From: Granulicella aggregans
GTDB lineage: Bacteria; Acidobacteriota; Terriglobia; Terriglobales; Acidobacteriaceae
Length of the DNA stretch: 42,465 nucleotides
Reading direction: 5' to 3'
Assembly (NCBI RefSeq): GCF_014203275.1
Contig: NZ_JACHIP010000022.1
Coordinates: forward strand, 1-42,465
Shown: positions 33,496-41,239 of the stretch, piece by piece
How the letters are laid out: each line of letters starts with the position of its first letter
Position numbering within the stretch: the first letter of the stretch is position 1
Notes under the pieces: model-generated
What the model saw: only the letters and a program-made list of their open reading frames with translations
Database searches by the model: none
What the model was told of the DNA's origin: nothing
Translations under genes and position numbers: made by a program

Positions 33496-34296
33496 ATGAC
33501 AGTTTTCCTTAAAACGCTATTGCTTCTATGTGCGGCGGTTTTCGACACATCGTGTGTGTTCGCCCAAGCTGCCCCTGCTTCCCCTCAGCTACCTGTCCTT
33601 GCTGTTGCTGCTATCAAGCCCAGTAAAGCAACAGGGTGGCGATTGCAGCCAACGCCTGATGGCTACACTGCGACCGGAGTTTCCTTGCGGATGCTGGTCC
33701 AAGAAGCATATGGAGTTTATGACGAAAAACTCCTCTCAGGGGGACCTGGCTGGTTCAATTCTGATCGGTTTGACCTCGAAGCCAAAGTAGACAGCGCTGA
33801 AGAAGCCAACTTAAAAGGGCTCACCTACCGTCAGCGCGCCGACATGCTCCAGGCGCTCCTTGCAGACCGGTTCAAGCTCGAGGTCCACTACGCGGTAAAA
33901 ACTTTCCCAGTTTTCAACCTCGTCGTTGGAAAAGGTGGTCCACGTCTCAAGCCGACAAGGGTTCCGCAAAATGACATGGGGATCGGAATTACTTGTCAGG
34001 TCCTGCAGAATCGGCACGGCTACACTGAGCGACAGGATTGTGTGGTGGGCTCCTTGGAGGGTTTACTTCAAGGGGATACGGGTAGATCAGTGATAGACAA
34101 AACCGGTCTGACTGGCCATTACGACTTTGAGCTTCGATGGAGACCAGAGAGCACATCTCCCACAACAGCAATCGATGAAAATGCCCCGTTCATCTTCAAC
34201 GCTCTGCAAGAACAGCTTGGCCTGAAGCTCGAACCCTCTACGGCCCCTCTAAAGGTCCTTGTGGTCGACCATGCCGAGCATCCATCCGAAAACTGA
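33496..34296 (+). CDS. TIGR03435-family exported protein
   Basis: The 266-residue product has a signal peptide (TVFLKTLLLLCAAVF, cleavage near VFAQA). The family pattern follows: VAAIKPS, LQPTPDGYTATGVSLRMLVQEAYGV, GGPGWFNSDRFDLEAK, RADMLQALLADRFKLEVHYA, FNLVVGKGGPRLKPT, ending VIDKTGLTGHYDFELRW and PLKVLVVDHAEHPSEN. This family is greatly expanded in Acidobacteria (Solibacter and Terriglobia) and has no known function. It lies between R5 and R6, oriented opposite to the usual gene-repeat relation of the array. Confidence 0.88.
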   Translation: MTVFLKTLLLLCAAVFDTSCVFAQAAPASPQLPVLAVAAIKPSKATGWRLQPTPDGYTATGVSLRMLVQEAYGVYDEKLLSGGPGWFNSDRFDLEAKVDSAEEANLKGLTYRQRADMLQALLADRFKLEVHYAVKTFPVFNLVVGKGGPRLKPTRVPQNDMGIGITCQVLQNRHGYTERQDCVVGSLEGLLQGDTGRSVIDKTGLTGHYDFELRWRPESTSPTTAIDENAPFIFNALQEQLGLKLEPSTAPLKVLVVDHAEHPSEN

Positions 34297-34343
34297 AACC
34301 ATACTTCTGACCGCGACAACTACGCTTATCGGAGTGAAACCAT

Positions 34344-34423
34344 GGGAAGTCGACGTTGTCGGCAACTTCGGTTCTCCGGCCCCCGAATGGGTCGAAGTTA
34401 GCCATGCCCCGTTTTGCATGAGG
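34344..34423 (+). repeat. R6, divergent copy of the repeat element (forward)
   Basis: The head reads GAAGTCGACGTTGTCGGCAA then CTTCGG, the tail reads GTCGAAGTTAGCCATGCCCC then GTTTTGCATG. It belongs to the GTTGTCGGCAAC-core subgroup with R1 and R9. It lies 29 bases beyond the stop of the minus-strand gene at 34452. Confidence 0.65.
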
Positions 34424-34451
34424 AATCTCGGCAGTCGAGCAGCTAAGCGTA

Positions 34452-34769
34452 CTAAACGGCGGACCGGGAAGGAGCTGTTTGCTTCTTCAACCAGGTCTCG
34501 GAAAGAGCTAGGCCAGATGAACAGGCGAGCATGGCAGTCCCATAGAACAACCAACGCGAATGGCCGATTATAAAGCCGCCAACATACAGTAGGAGTGCGC
34601 AGCTGTAAACCACCCACCGCAATCTCAGCATCCACGGCAGTAAAGATTTTGGGTGTATGTTGCGCTTTCTAGTGGCGATGTACAGCGCGGCCCAGATAGC
34701 AAAGGGTGCGATCACGAGAATAGACCCGATTCCAATCGCAAGCGGCTTGGACGAGATGTCGATGTGCAT
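34452..34769 (-). CDS. small integral membrane protein
   Basis: The 105-residue product has three hydrophobic segments (IGIGSILVIAPFAIWAALYI, WVVYSCALLLYVGGFII, WLFYGTAMLACSSGLAL) separated by short basic loops (ATRKRNIHPK) and a hydrophilic tail. I recognise no family. GGAC stands 9 bases before the ATG. R6 follows its stop and R7 precedes its start by 92 bases, so it has the cassette layout. Confidence 0.65.
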   Translation of the reverse strand: MHIDISSKPLAIGIGSILVIAPFAIWAALYIATRKRNIHPKSLLPWMLRLRWVVYSCALLLYVGGFIIGHSRWLFYGTAMLACSSGLALSETWLKKQTAPSRSAV

Positions 34770-34860
34770 TCTTATGTCCAGAACCTGCGGGATTGAGAGC
34801 CATCTGAATCAGCTCAGCTGCAGCGAAATCAACCTATGACTTGAAATAAAATCATACCTG

Positions 34861-34924
34861 CCACGAAGTCGGTGTTTGCGGAAACTTCGACACGAACCTT
34901 CCGCAATCCCCGTTTTCAAGGCGC
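34861..34924 (+). repeat. R7, shortened copy of the repeat element (forward)
   Basis: The head GAAGTCGGTGTTTGCGGAAA joins almost directly to the tail ACCTTCCGCAATCCCCGTTT, with about 8 bases of middle instead of 24. Conserved ends with a variable middle are the pattern of recombination sites rather than of decayed genes. Confidence 0.8.
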
Positions 34925-35053
34925 AACCTGTACCCCGGTGAATCGTCCGTTTCAGGAGTAACAGGCCGACGCCGATGCAAGGAAGGCGGTTTGCGGGGAA
35001 TGGTAATAGTTTTTGACCGCGCGCTCGCGAGAGGCCGACGACCATGATGGGCA

Positions 35054-35542
35054 TTATGAAAGCTTGTGAGCGCGATTGAGTAGAGATCGATTGGTCATCA
35101 CTTCAGTAAGAAGGAGGGCGCCACCAGCAAAAAGCAAAGCGTTCACGAAGGGAGGCAAGCTTCTCTTTTCTCCACTAGCATTCAGCCAAAAGGGAGAAAG
35201 ATGTGGCTGGATTAGGAACGCTCCGGTTTGTAGAGCAATGAGAGCGATGAGGAACCCAGCGTGCCGGAGTGCAAGGCGTGGAAGTTCGCCACGGACAAAG
35301 GGACAAGAGAAAAGATAACGCTGCATCCCCCGGTTGCGACTGAATGTATAGAGGATGACACCAGCCGTGTAAGAGACCACCGACGCAGTTTCGGTGCCGA
35401 TCCGGGTCTTGTCGAAGAAGAAGAAAAGCGAAATACCGCCAGGTAGAAAAATCAGAAATATCAACGTGAAGAAGCAAAAGCGAGACCAGGAATAGGGTGA
35501 TGGTTCAACGCACGGATCTTCTGATGGCATTAATTCTTTCAT
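35054..35542 (-). CDS. integral membrane protein of unknown function
   Basis: The 162-residue product has four hydrophobic segments: FCFFTLIFLIFLPGGISLFFFF, TASVVSYTAGVILYTF, HAGFLIALIALQTGAFLI and FVNALLFAGGALLLTEVM. The N-terminus is hydrophilic (PSEDPCVEPSPYS). I recognise no family. The ATG at 35542 is used; an ATG at 35530 is an alternative. R7 lies 130 bases beyond its stop and R8 122 bases before its start. Confidence 0.65.
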   Translation of the reverse strand: MKELMPSEDPCVEPSPYSWSRFCFFTLIFLIFLPGGISLFFFFDKTRIGTETASVVSYTAGVILYTFSRNRGMQRYLFSCPFVRGELPRLALRHAGFLIALIALQTGAFLIQPHLSPFWLNASGEKRSLPPFVNALLFAGGALLLTEVMTNRSLLNRAHKLS

Positions 35543-35663
35543 CGTCTAGGAGACCCTAGCGCATGACGAAGTCGTAGGCAAGCCTTTCCCCACAGACGGC
35601 TTGATCGGAACCCGGACATCTCTAATATGACCCACGACAACTCCGGGTGTCGTGAGGGAGACG

Positions 35664-35747
35664 TCCGCAAAGTCGTTGTTTGCGGAAACTTCGTCGGTCC
35701 GGAGGATTTGGCGGAGCCGAAACTTCCGCAAACCCCGTTTTTCGCGA
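35664..35747 (+). repeat. R8, full-length copy of the repeat element (forward)
   Basis: CCGCAAAGTCGTTGTTTGCG begins the head, the middle GGTCCGGAGGATTTGGCGGA is the same as in R2, and the tail CCGAAACTTCCGCAAACCCC ends in GTTTTTCGCGAA. It lies 38 bases beyond the stop of the SpoIIE-type gene. R2, at 31 kb distance, matches it nearly throughout. Confidence 0.85.
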
Positions 35748-35784
35748 ACCGGGAAGAGCCGTAAGCTCGGATCGACGTTAACGG

Positions 35785-37743
35785 CTACTCCCGAATGATC
35801 GTCAGGACGGTGATGTCATCTGCTTGGGGTGCTCCGATGCCGAACGCGCATGCCATCTCTGCAATGGCGGCAGCGGATTGGGTGCTGATGGCCCGGGTGC
35901 GGTCGAAGCCGAAGAGCTCTTTGTTGGGAAAACTGGTGGCTTCGACAACGCCATCCGAAACAAAGCTAAGCCGGGAGCCCGAGGCGAGGGTGAACGTGGT
36001 CTCATCGTAGGTGATCTCTGGGGCGATACCGAGAGGGAGGCCGGGCAAGGTGGGGACCTCTTCGCCGTCGCAGTAGGGCGAGGGGTTGCCGGCATTGGCG
36101 AGTATAGCGCGGCCATCCGAGTGCAGGAGGATGGCGCAGCAAGTTGCAAAGCCGGAGACGTTACCCGTGAGAGCGCGGTTGAGACGGGCGAGAACTTCAG
36201 CGGGCCTGCGTGAGATCTGCATGCGCAGTCCGCCGATGATGGTGGAGACGACCATGGCGGCTTGCAAACCCTTGCCGCTGACGTCGCCGATGACGGCGAG
36301 GAGGGACAAGTCGGCGGTTGGGTCCGGCGCTGGAAGGATAAGGAAGAAGTCTCCGCCAACCTGTCGGGCGGGCAGATAGACACTTTCTACGAGGAACCCC
36401 GGAGTGGCGGGAGAGGATGGGGGGATGAGAAGCTGCTGGACGGTTCGGGCTGCTTCGAGTTCGGCGGCAGCGATTTCCTCATCTCTACTTATACGAATGA
36501 AACGCATAAGGATTACGGCGAGAAGGCCGCCAAGGAGTAGAAGTAAAGCGATATAGGAAGGTGAAATTCCTACCCCTCGAACGTGTAGACCCATGACCAA
36601 TTCGGTAAATCGAGGAAATGGACCTGCAGCCTGATCAAGCAGAGTCGACAGCGGAACGCACATAAGCGGGATCAGCAACAATCCGCATTCCTTGTTGCCG
36701 CGGCGGTAGGCGGCGAGCAGGAGGCAACCAGCCATCAAGACCCAGCCAACATTTTCAAAAGGTTGAAAGGCGAAATAAACGTTGTGAAGAGCGGGGAACA
36801 CCGCCAGGAGAGGGATGAGAAGCACGATCGCTTGGTAGATTCGGACAATTAGCTTGTTCCTAACTACGGCAAAGGTAGCGACAAACTCTAGGCAGGTTAT
36901 CGGGACACAAGCATCAAGAAGGTTCGATAGGTTGTCTGATAGAGGTCCCATGGGCACAACGGCCATGAATCTTGCGCCAAGGTACAGAGTGTCAACTGCG
37001 GTGGTTAGGCAAAAGATTGCAAGCCACAAGTATTCAAAACGATTCCTCTGTGCTAGTTGGAGGGCTAGACTCACGGGGACAAAAGCCAAAAAGATGAGGC
37101 AAACGACAACCTTAAAGAACCAATAAGACTCAAAGTCGCGGTATCTACGCAGACTAATGATGTTATCGACTGCCTCTGTACCACCTATACTGACCTGCTC
37201 GAGTCGGAAGTAACGCACGACCTTTTGCCCGGGATCGACCATATGAATGGCGATAAGGATGTCAGGGCCTGGAGGTAAGGTCACCCGTTGCGGATAGGTT
37301 CGACGCTTTACGCGAGCGTCGAAGTCTGATGTCTCAGCGATCTTTTTCCCGTTCGCGAAGACCTCAAGCTGAGTCGTATATGAAGGCTCCACTAAGAGCG
37401 CGAGGGCGGAACTTCGATTGAGTAAATGTATCCGTATTCTCGCCCAGCCATTCCCGTCTCTTTCATTCGGGGAATGAGCATTCGATAGCAGTTGATCGCC
37501 GCCTGGTCCGATAAGAGGCCAAGACGAGTCATCGAACGTGGGGTTGGCGAAGACGGAGTTGTCTTCTGGGAAAAAGCGCCAAGGGGCGGTAAGCTCGATG
37601 ATGTCGTTGACGCGAGATGCATCGATAGTGACGGAAACATCGGGATTATGGGTAATGGCAGAAGGCTGGGCGAGGGTGGTGGCCGTGGAGAGGCCGCAGA
37701 TAAGCACAAGAACGAGGATTGGCAGTAGCGGCGGGTGCTTCAT
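35785..37743 (-). CDS. membrane-bound PP2C/SpoIIE-family serine phosphatase
   Basis: The 652-residue product has a signal peptide (LLPILVLVLICGLSTATTLAQ), a periplasmic beta domain (about 30-190) and about seven membrane segments (FKVVVCLIFLAFVPVSLALQL onward to about 420). The C-terminal PP2C-like phosphatase is of SpoIIE/RsbU type (VGGDFFLILP, AVIGDVSGKGLQAAMVVSTI, SDGVVEATSF, ADDITVLTI). Metal-binding Asp residues are in place. RsbU-type enzymes dephosphorylate anti-sigma antagonists in partner-switching pathways. No partner gene is adjacent. ATG 37743 is chosen because the signal peptide begins there; the frame runs to 37977 without conserved sequence. It is much larger than the other genes of the array. 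Confidence 0.85.
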   Translation of the reverse strand: MKHPPLLPILVLVLICGLSTATTLAQPSAITHNPDVSVTIDASRVNDIIELTAPWRFFPEDNSVFANPTFDDSSWPLIGPGGDQLLSNAHSPNERDGNGWARIRIHLLNRSSALALLVEPSYTTQLEVFANGKKIAETSDFDARVKRRTYPQRVTLPPGPDILIAIHMVDPGQKVVRYFRLEQVSIGGTEAVDNIISLRRYRDFESYWFFKVVVCLIFLAFVPVSLALQLAQRNRFEYLWLAIFCLTTAVDTLYLGARFMAVVPMGPLSDNLSNLLDACVPITCLEFVATFAVVRNKLIVRIYQAIVLLIPLLAVFPALHNVYFAFQPFENVGWVLMAGCLLLAAYRRGNKECGLLLIPLMCVPLSTLLDQAAGPFPRFTELVMGLHVRGVGISPSYIALLLLLGGLLAVILMRFIRISRDEEIAAAELEAARTVQQLLIPPSSPATPGFLVESVYLPARQVGGDFFLILPAPDPTADLSLLAVIGDVSGKGLQAAMVVSTIIGGLRMQISRRPAEVLARLNRALTGNVSGFATCCAILLHSDGRAILANAGNPSPYCDGEEVPTLPGLPLGIAPEITYDETTFTLASGSRLSFVSDGVVEATSFPNKELFGFDRTRAISTQSAAAIAEMACAFGIGAPQADDITVLTIIRE

Positions 37744-38263
37744 CCTGAATGGCTCCAACGTGTAGTGGACTAACAGAGGCATCCGGCGGAAGACGGCGGA
37801 CTGTGCTGTCTGGTGTGAATCACTATATCGATAAGGCCGGCAGAACACGAGATTTTTGGCGAACCACTTGCAACGAGACATTGCGCCCGACTTCCTGCTT
37901 CGAGAAATCGCTTGAACCAAATATAACGACTTACGCATGGCAAGTTTGTAGCGATAGCCACGACCGTTGACCCGCATGGCTCCCGCAAATGTATGGTCCG
38001 TTGCAGGACTGCAAGGGAAAAGTTTGGGGTCGAGAAGACAAGTCTGCGCAAATGTATTCGGTCTTCGTGGAGAAGGATTCTCCTGACCAGGATGAGTTGC
38101 GCGCGTATCTATCCTTCAAAGTCGGTCGGTCGCGATCGACCATTTGCGGGATCAGGTTGAAGATACGCCGTTGTGACTGTTCTTTCGTCCTTGCTGTTCT
38201 CTGTGCAGACTTCGGTGGGTAAAGTTAAGCCGCTCAAGTTCGTGATGCGAAGGAAGTGTCAGC
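37744..38263. other. 520-base stretch between the phosphatase and the IS110 gene
   Basis: Open frames here (37770-38051 minus, 37989-38222 plus) overlap and show no recognisable protein. The right part probably contains the left end of the IS110 element and the left part the phosphatase promoter. IS110 elements lack clear inverted repeats, so I could not place the boundary. No repeat-family copy is seen. Confidence 0.45.
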
Positions 38264-39289
38264 TCACGCTGGCAGTTTGTTCGGTAAGGGCCTGTACTCT
38301 TCTCCGCTTGATAGGACGGCCCAAGCGATGCGTGCCAGCTTGTTGGCCATAGCAACCACGACAACGTTCTTGTGTGCTCTGAGGTCAAGCGCGTCTAACC
38401 AGGCTCCGATCGGCGCTCGATCGCGCTTGATCCGCAGTACGGCCGCTCTCGCACCATGGATGAGGATCTTGCGGAGGTAGACGTTCCCTCGCTTGCTGAT
38501 ACTCAGCAGCTTCGCCTTGCCGCCGGTCGAGTACTGGCCTGGGACGAGGCCAAGCCAGGCGGCAAAGTCGCGGCCCTTGCGAAAGGCGGCACCGTTGCCG
38601 ATGGCCGCCACAATGGCCGTTGCTACCACTGGCCCGATGCCGGGGATCTTGCGGATGCGCGTGCATCCGGCGTCCGCCGCGGAGATCCGTTCCAACTCAT
38701 CGCCGAGTTGTTCGATCTGTTGCTCGACCATCTTCCACTCGCCCCACAATATCTCGATGAGGTGAAGCATCTGCGGCGTCAGACTGGCACCGGCGTTTTC
38801 AAGGACCTCCGGCATCGCGTCACGGAGCTTCGAAGGAGTCTTCGCGAACACAAGCCCCCGTTCAAGCAGGAACGCTCGCAACTGGTTGATTACGGCAGTC
38901 CGTCGAGACATCAGGCGATCGCGCACCCTATGAATCGCCTGCAGGTCCAACTGATCGTCGGTTTTGATCGGTACGAAGCGCATGTTCTTGCGCTCGACAG
39001 CTTCGGCGATCGCTTCGGCATCGATGAAGTCGTTCTTGTTCGACTTCACAAAAGGCTTCACGAACTTCGCCGCGATCAGCCGCACATCGTGGCCTTGACT
39101 CCGCAGTGCCCGGCCCAGAAAGTGAGCCCCCGAGCAGGCTTCCATCCCAATCAAAGACGTCTGCATGTTCGCGGTGAAGATCAGGAGCTGCTTCTGTGTG
39201 AACTTCTTCCGCACAAGCACCTTGCCAGCCGCACCCAGCGCCACGAGATGGAACGTTGTCTTGCCGAGATCTATGCCAACCGAATGTAT
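38264..39289 (-). CDS. IS110-family transposase
   Basis: The product has the RuvC-like DEDD domain (SVGIDLGKTTFHL, LIGMEACSGAH, NDFIDAEAIAEAV). The C-terminal Transposase_20 domain reads IRKIPGIGPVVATAIVAAIG and FAAWLGLVPGQYSTGG. The usual start of the family (MHSVGID-like) corresponds here to ATA at 39287-39289, preceded by AAGGAGGA about 14 bases upstream and, in frame, by a TAG. The first ordinary start is GTG 39244, which would remove the first catalytic Asp. Either the ATA is used or the copy is inactive. Length (341 codons) and the rest of the gene are intact. Confidence 0.88.
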   Translation of the reverse strand: MHSVGIDLGKTTFHLVALGAAGKVLVRKKFTQKQLLIFTANMQTSLIGMEACSGAHFLGRALRSQGHDVRLIAAKFVKPFVKSNKNDFIDAEAIAEAVERKNMRFVPIKTDDQLDLQAIHRVRDRLMSRRTAVINQLRAFLLERGLVFAKTPSKLRDAMPEVLENAGASLTPQMLHLIEILWGEWKMVEQQIEQLGDELERISAADAGCTRIRKIPGIGPVVATAIVAAIGNGAAFRKGRDFAAWLGLVPGQYSTGGKAKLLSISKRGNVYLRKILIHGARAAVLRIKRDRAPIGAWLDALDLRAHKNVVVVAMANKLARIAWAVLSSGEEYRPLPNKLPA

Positions 39290-39370
39290 CTGCTAACGAG
39301 GATCCTCCTTGTACAAGCTGCCACCACAATCCCTCTATGAAGCTGAGAAATCAAGCGGCGGACCATCTCA

Positions 39371-39469
39371 TTAGTCGGGGTTGTCGGCAACATTGATCCC
39401 CGGAAGCTGCCGAGAGCGCCGGGACCGGCTAGAGGGCGAAGTTCCCAGAACGCCGTTTTTCTTGCGGGA
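39371..39469 (+). repeat. R9, divergent copy of the repeat element (forward)
   Basis: The head contains TTAGTCGGGGTTGTCGGCAA and the tail GGCGAAGTTCCCAGAACGCC followed by GTTTTTCTTGCGGGA. It has the GTTGTCGGCAAC core of R1 and R6. It lies between the IS110 gene and the zinc-ribbon gene. Confidence 0.6.
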
Positions 39470-39567
39470 TCGTCGTGCGGCCTTCGATCTAGGGAGTCCC
39501 GGCGGTGAAAGAGGGTCCAACTCGGTCGCCTCCCCGTCAAGAAACACTTCGATTAGAGTAGAGGCGT

Positions 39568-39912
39568 ATGGAAAGTCCTATGGTTTGTCCGTGTGGCCGT
39601 GTATGGCTGAAGGAGACTCATTCGTCGGATTTCTTACGTCGCGGCAGAGTGCATTGCCGATGTGGTGCCGTTCTTGGCCAAGATGAGGATGGTAGCTGGG
39701 ATGCTTTGTTGCTCACCCCTCGTGAGCGGTTTGGTGCAATCCGAAAGCTCGTCGGACGTAGCGCGTGGATATTGTTTCGGCTGAGCCACCGGATCGGAAT
39801 ACCAGCTTGGCGATGGGTCAGGCCCAGCTCAATTGCCTCCTTGCTAAGCCCGAACACGGCACGGCATGTTCGTGTCGAAGTGAGAGTTCTCCCTGTACCG
39901 TCCCGATATTGA
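39568..39912 (+). CDS. small zinc-ribbon-like protein
   Basis: The 114-residue product has two Cys pairs in the first 40 residues (VCPCGRVW and HCRCGAVLG), a likely zinc ribbon, followed by LLTPRERFGAIRKLVGRSAW and a basic C-terminal half of uncertain reality. I recognise no family. It lies between R9 and R10 and, unlike most genes of the array, points towards the recombinase. Confidence 0.5.
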   Translation: MESPMVCPCGRVWLKETHSSDFLRRGRVHCRCGAVLGQDEDGSWDALLLTPRERFGAIRKLVGRSAWILFRLSHRIGIPAWRWVRPSSIASLLSPNTARHVRVEVRVLPVPSRY

Positions 39913-39944
39913 AAGCCAACCGCCTATGGAGCGGCAATTCCTCT

Positions 39945-39969
39945 GAAGTCGGTGTTTGCGGAAACTTCG
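39945..39969 (+). repeat. R10, head half-site at the 3' end of the recombinase (forward)
   Basis: AAGTCGGTGTTTGCGGAAAC followed by TTCG (39946-39969) is the head half alone. It ends one base before the stop codon of the recombinase (39971). It is the inverted partner of R11 with 23 of 24 positions matching. Confidence 0.85.
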
Positions 39970-39970
39970 T

Positions 39971-40927
39971 TTAGGGTGCCCGGGAATCAGGCTCAAGGCC
40001 GATCTTGTCGTTCACTGCGGCAACGATCCTCTGCCGGGAACCAAGGTAGCGTTCTGTCGTCTCAGCGGATCGATGCCCGAGAAGAAACTGAATCTGCTCC
40101 AACTCACCTCCAGCTGCGTGGCAGAGTCGTGCGCACGTCCGGCGCAAGTCATGTGGGGCGAGTTGATCGATTCCGGCGACCTTTGCTCTCTGCCTGACGA
40201 TCGACCAGACCAGTTTCTCGCTAATCTTCGGACCCCATACGGTACCCATTCGGCTTACGCGGCGAAAGATGGTGCCTTCCGTGATCGCGGCGGCATCCAG
40301 CCACCGATCAAGGGCTTCTTTCACCCAGATTGGGACAGGGACGGTTCGGATGTGGCCGCCCTTTCCGTAAAGGTTTACGATCGCCCAGTGGTCGTCACGC
40401 TGCTGAAGGTGTCCGAGCGTCAAGCCGGTCAGTTCCGCTCGACGCAGCCCGCAGCCAAGGAGGACCGCCAGGATGGCATGGTCGCGCTTGTCACGCGTCG
40501 AGTTGCCAGAAGGAACGGCGAGCAGGCTTTTACCTTGAGCCGCCGTAAGCCAGTTCCCAAGCCTCATTCCGAGACGTTTCGCGCCCTTTACCCGCCGAAT
40601 CCCGGCAGCCATATCCGGATTGAGCAGGCCATTGTCGGACGCCTCGTAGGCAAGACGACGAACTGCAGCCAGTCTGAGATTGATCGTCGCTGGCGCGAGG
40701 CGTCGAGCTTCCAGCTCATACCGGTATCTCAGGACTACAGTCCGACCAAACGCCAGACGGGGCTCGGAACAGTACCAGGTGATGAAATCCTCAATCGCGC
40801 CAGCGTAGGTTCGCTTCGACGCCACCGAGCCAAGACTTTGCAGGACTGACAATTTCGAATGATCGAGGTCGGGCAGGCGCAGCACCGTCCGGGTAGACCG
40901 CTTCTTGCTCTTTCGCTTCTGAATCAT
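39971..40927 (-). CDS. tyrosine recombinase (phage-integrase family), intact
   Basis: The 318-residue product has an N-terminal SAM-like core-binding domain (SKRTYAGAIEDFITWYCSE, PATINLRLAAVRRLAYEA) and a complete catalytic domain: Arg162 in CGLRRAELTG, Lys189 in YGKGGHIRT, His259 and Arg262 in PHDLRRT, His285 in LGHRSAET and Tyr294 in TERYLG. I recall this as a family frequent in Acidobacteria genomes. It lacks the extra domain typical of integron integrases. It is flanked by R10 and R11, and the repeats change direction here. Its own leader carries a hairpin that covers the ATG. It is the natural candidate enzyme for the repeat sites. Confidence 0.93.
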   Translation of the reverse strand: MIQKRKSKKRSTRTVLRLPDLDHSKLSVLQSLGSVASKRTYAGAIEDFITWYCSEPRLAFGRTVVLRYRYELEARRLAPATINLRLAAVRRLAYEASDNGLLNPDMAAGIRRVKGAKRLGMRLGNWLTAAQGKSLLAVPSGNSTRDKRDHAILAVLLGCGLRRAELTGLTLGHLQQRDDHWAIVNLYGKGGHIRTVPVPIWVKEALDRWLDAAAITEGTIFRRVSRMGTVWGPKISEKLVWSIVRQRAKVAGIDQLAPHDLRRTCARLCHAAGGELEQIQFLLGHRSAETTERYLGSRQRIVAAVNDKIGLEPDSRAP

Positions 40928-40959
40928 GGATGCGGTCTCCCTTACCGCGCATCCATGAT
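40923..40959 (-). promoter_or_regulatory. hairpin over the recombinase start codon
   Basis: ATCATGGATGC (40923-40933) and GCATCCATGAT (40949-40959) are an exact 11-bp inverted repeat. On the recombinase transcript the right arm contains the start codon and the loop contains the ribosome site (AAGGGAGA). Three further pairs (GGT/ACC) may extend the stem. It could limit translation, or be a site on DNA for the recombinase or a repressor. Confidence 0.6.
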
Positions 40960-40977
40960 CTCCATCGGCTCAGTGTT

Positions 40978-41012
40978 CGATGTTTCCGCAAACACCGACT
41001 TTCCGGGCACGT
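40978..41012 (-). repeat. R11, half-site 5' of the recombinase (reverse)
   Basis: CGATGTTTCCGCAAACACCG followed by ACTT (40978-41001) is the reverse complement of R10 with one mismatch; it continues TCCGGGCACG. It is the first reversed copy. R12 matches it in 27 of 29 positions. Confidence 0.85.
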
Positions 41013-41050
41013 CTTTGATGAGCGACCTATCGCGCACTAAACTGGGGAGC

Positions 41051-41146
41051 ATGGAACCTGCAAGAAGAAGCCGCACGTCGGTTTGGGTTGCTTTTGGGAT
41101 CAGCATGGCCCTATACCTGATCTGGAAGTTCGTGCTCGCTCGCTGA
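41051..41146 (+). CDS. very small single-span membrane protein
   Basis: The 31-residue product has a basic start (EPARRSRTS) and one hydrophobic segment (VWVAFGISMALYLIWKFVLA). GGGGAG stands 1-2 bases before the ATG, close but rich in G; an ATG at 41018 in frame would give 42 residues. It fills the space between R11 and R12, with R12 31 bases after the stop, which supports it as a cassette gene. Confidence 0.45.
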   Translation: MEPARRSRTSVWVAFGISMALYLIWKFVLAR

Positions 41147-41177
41147 CTGTTGGCCGCGTTGAGCGAGCTCGTCGGAT

Positions 41178-41209
41178 GGACGTTTCCGCAAACAACGACT
41201 TTCCGGGGG
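41178..41209 (-). repeat. R12, half-site of the repeat element (reverse)
   Basis: GACGTTTCCGCAAACAACGA followed by CTTTCCGGGG matches R11 in 27 of 29 positions. Only one half is present. It lies 31 bases after the small membrane gene. Confidence 0.8.
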
Positions 41210-41239
41210 TTATCATCTCTTCGCGAGGAAACGTGGATC

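Noticed and set aside
37744..37977. 78-residue extension of the SpoIIE-type phosphatase
   Set aside because: A clear signal peptide starts at the ATG at 37743; the extension has no protein-like pattern.
38456..39340. Long plus-strand frame opposite the IS110 transposase
   Set aside because: It is the antisense shadow of a well-recognised transposase and has no ribosome site or domain.
39956..40849. 297-codon plus-strand frame opposite the recombinase
   Set aside because: The minus strand encodes an intact tyrosine recombinase with all catalytic residues; the plus frame starts inside repeat R10.
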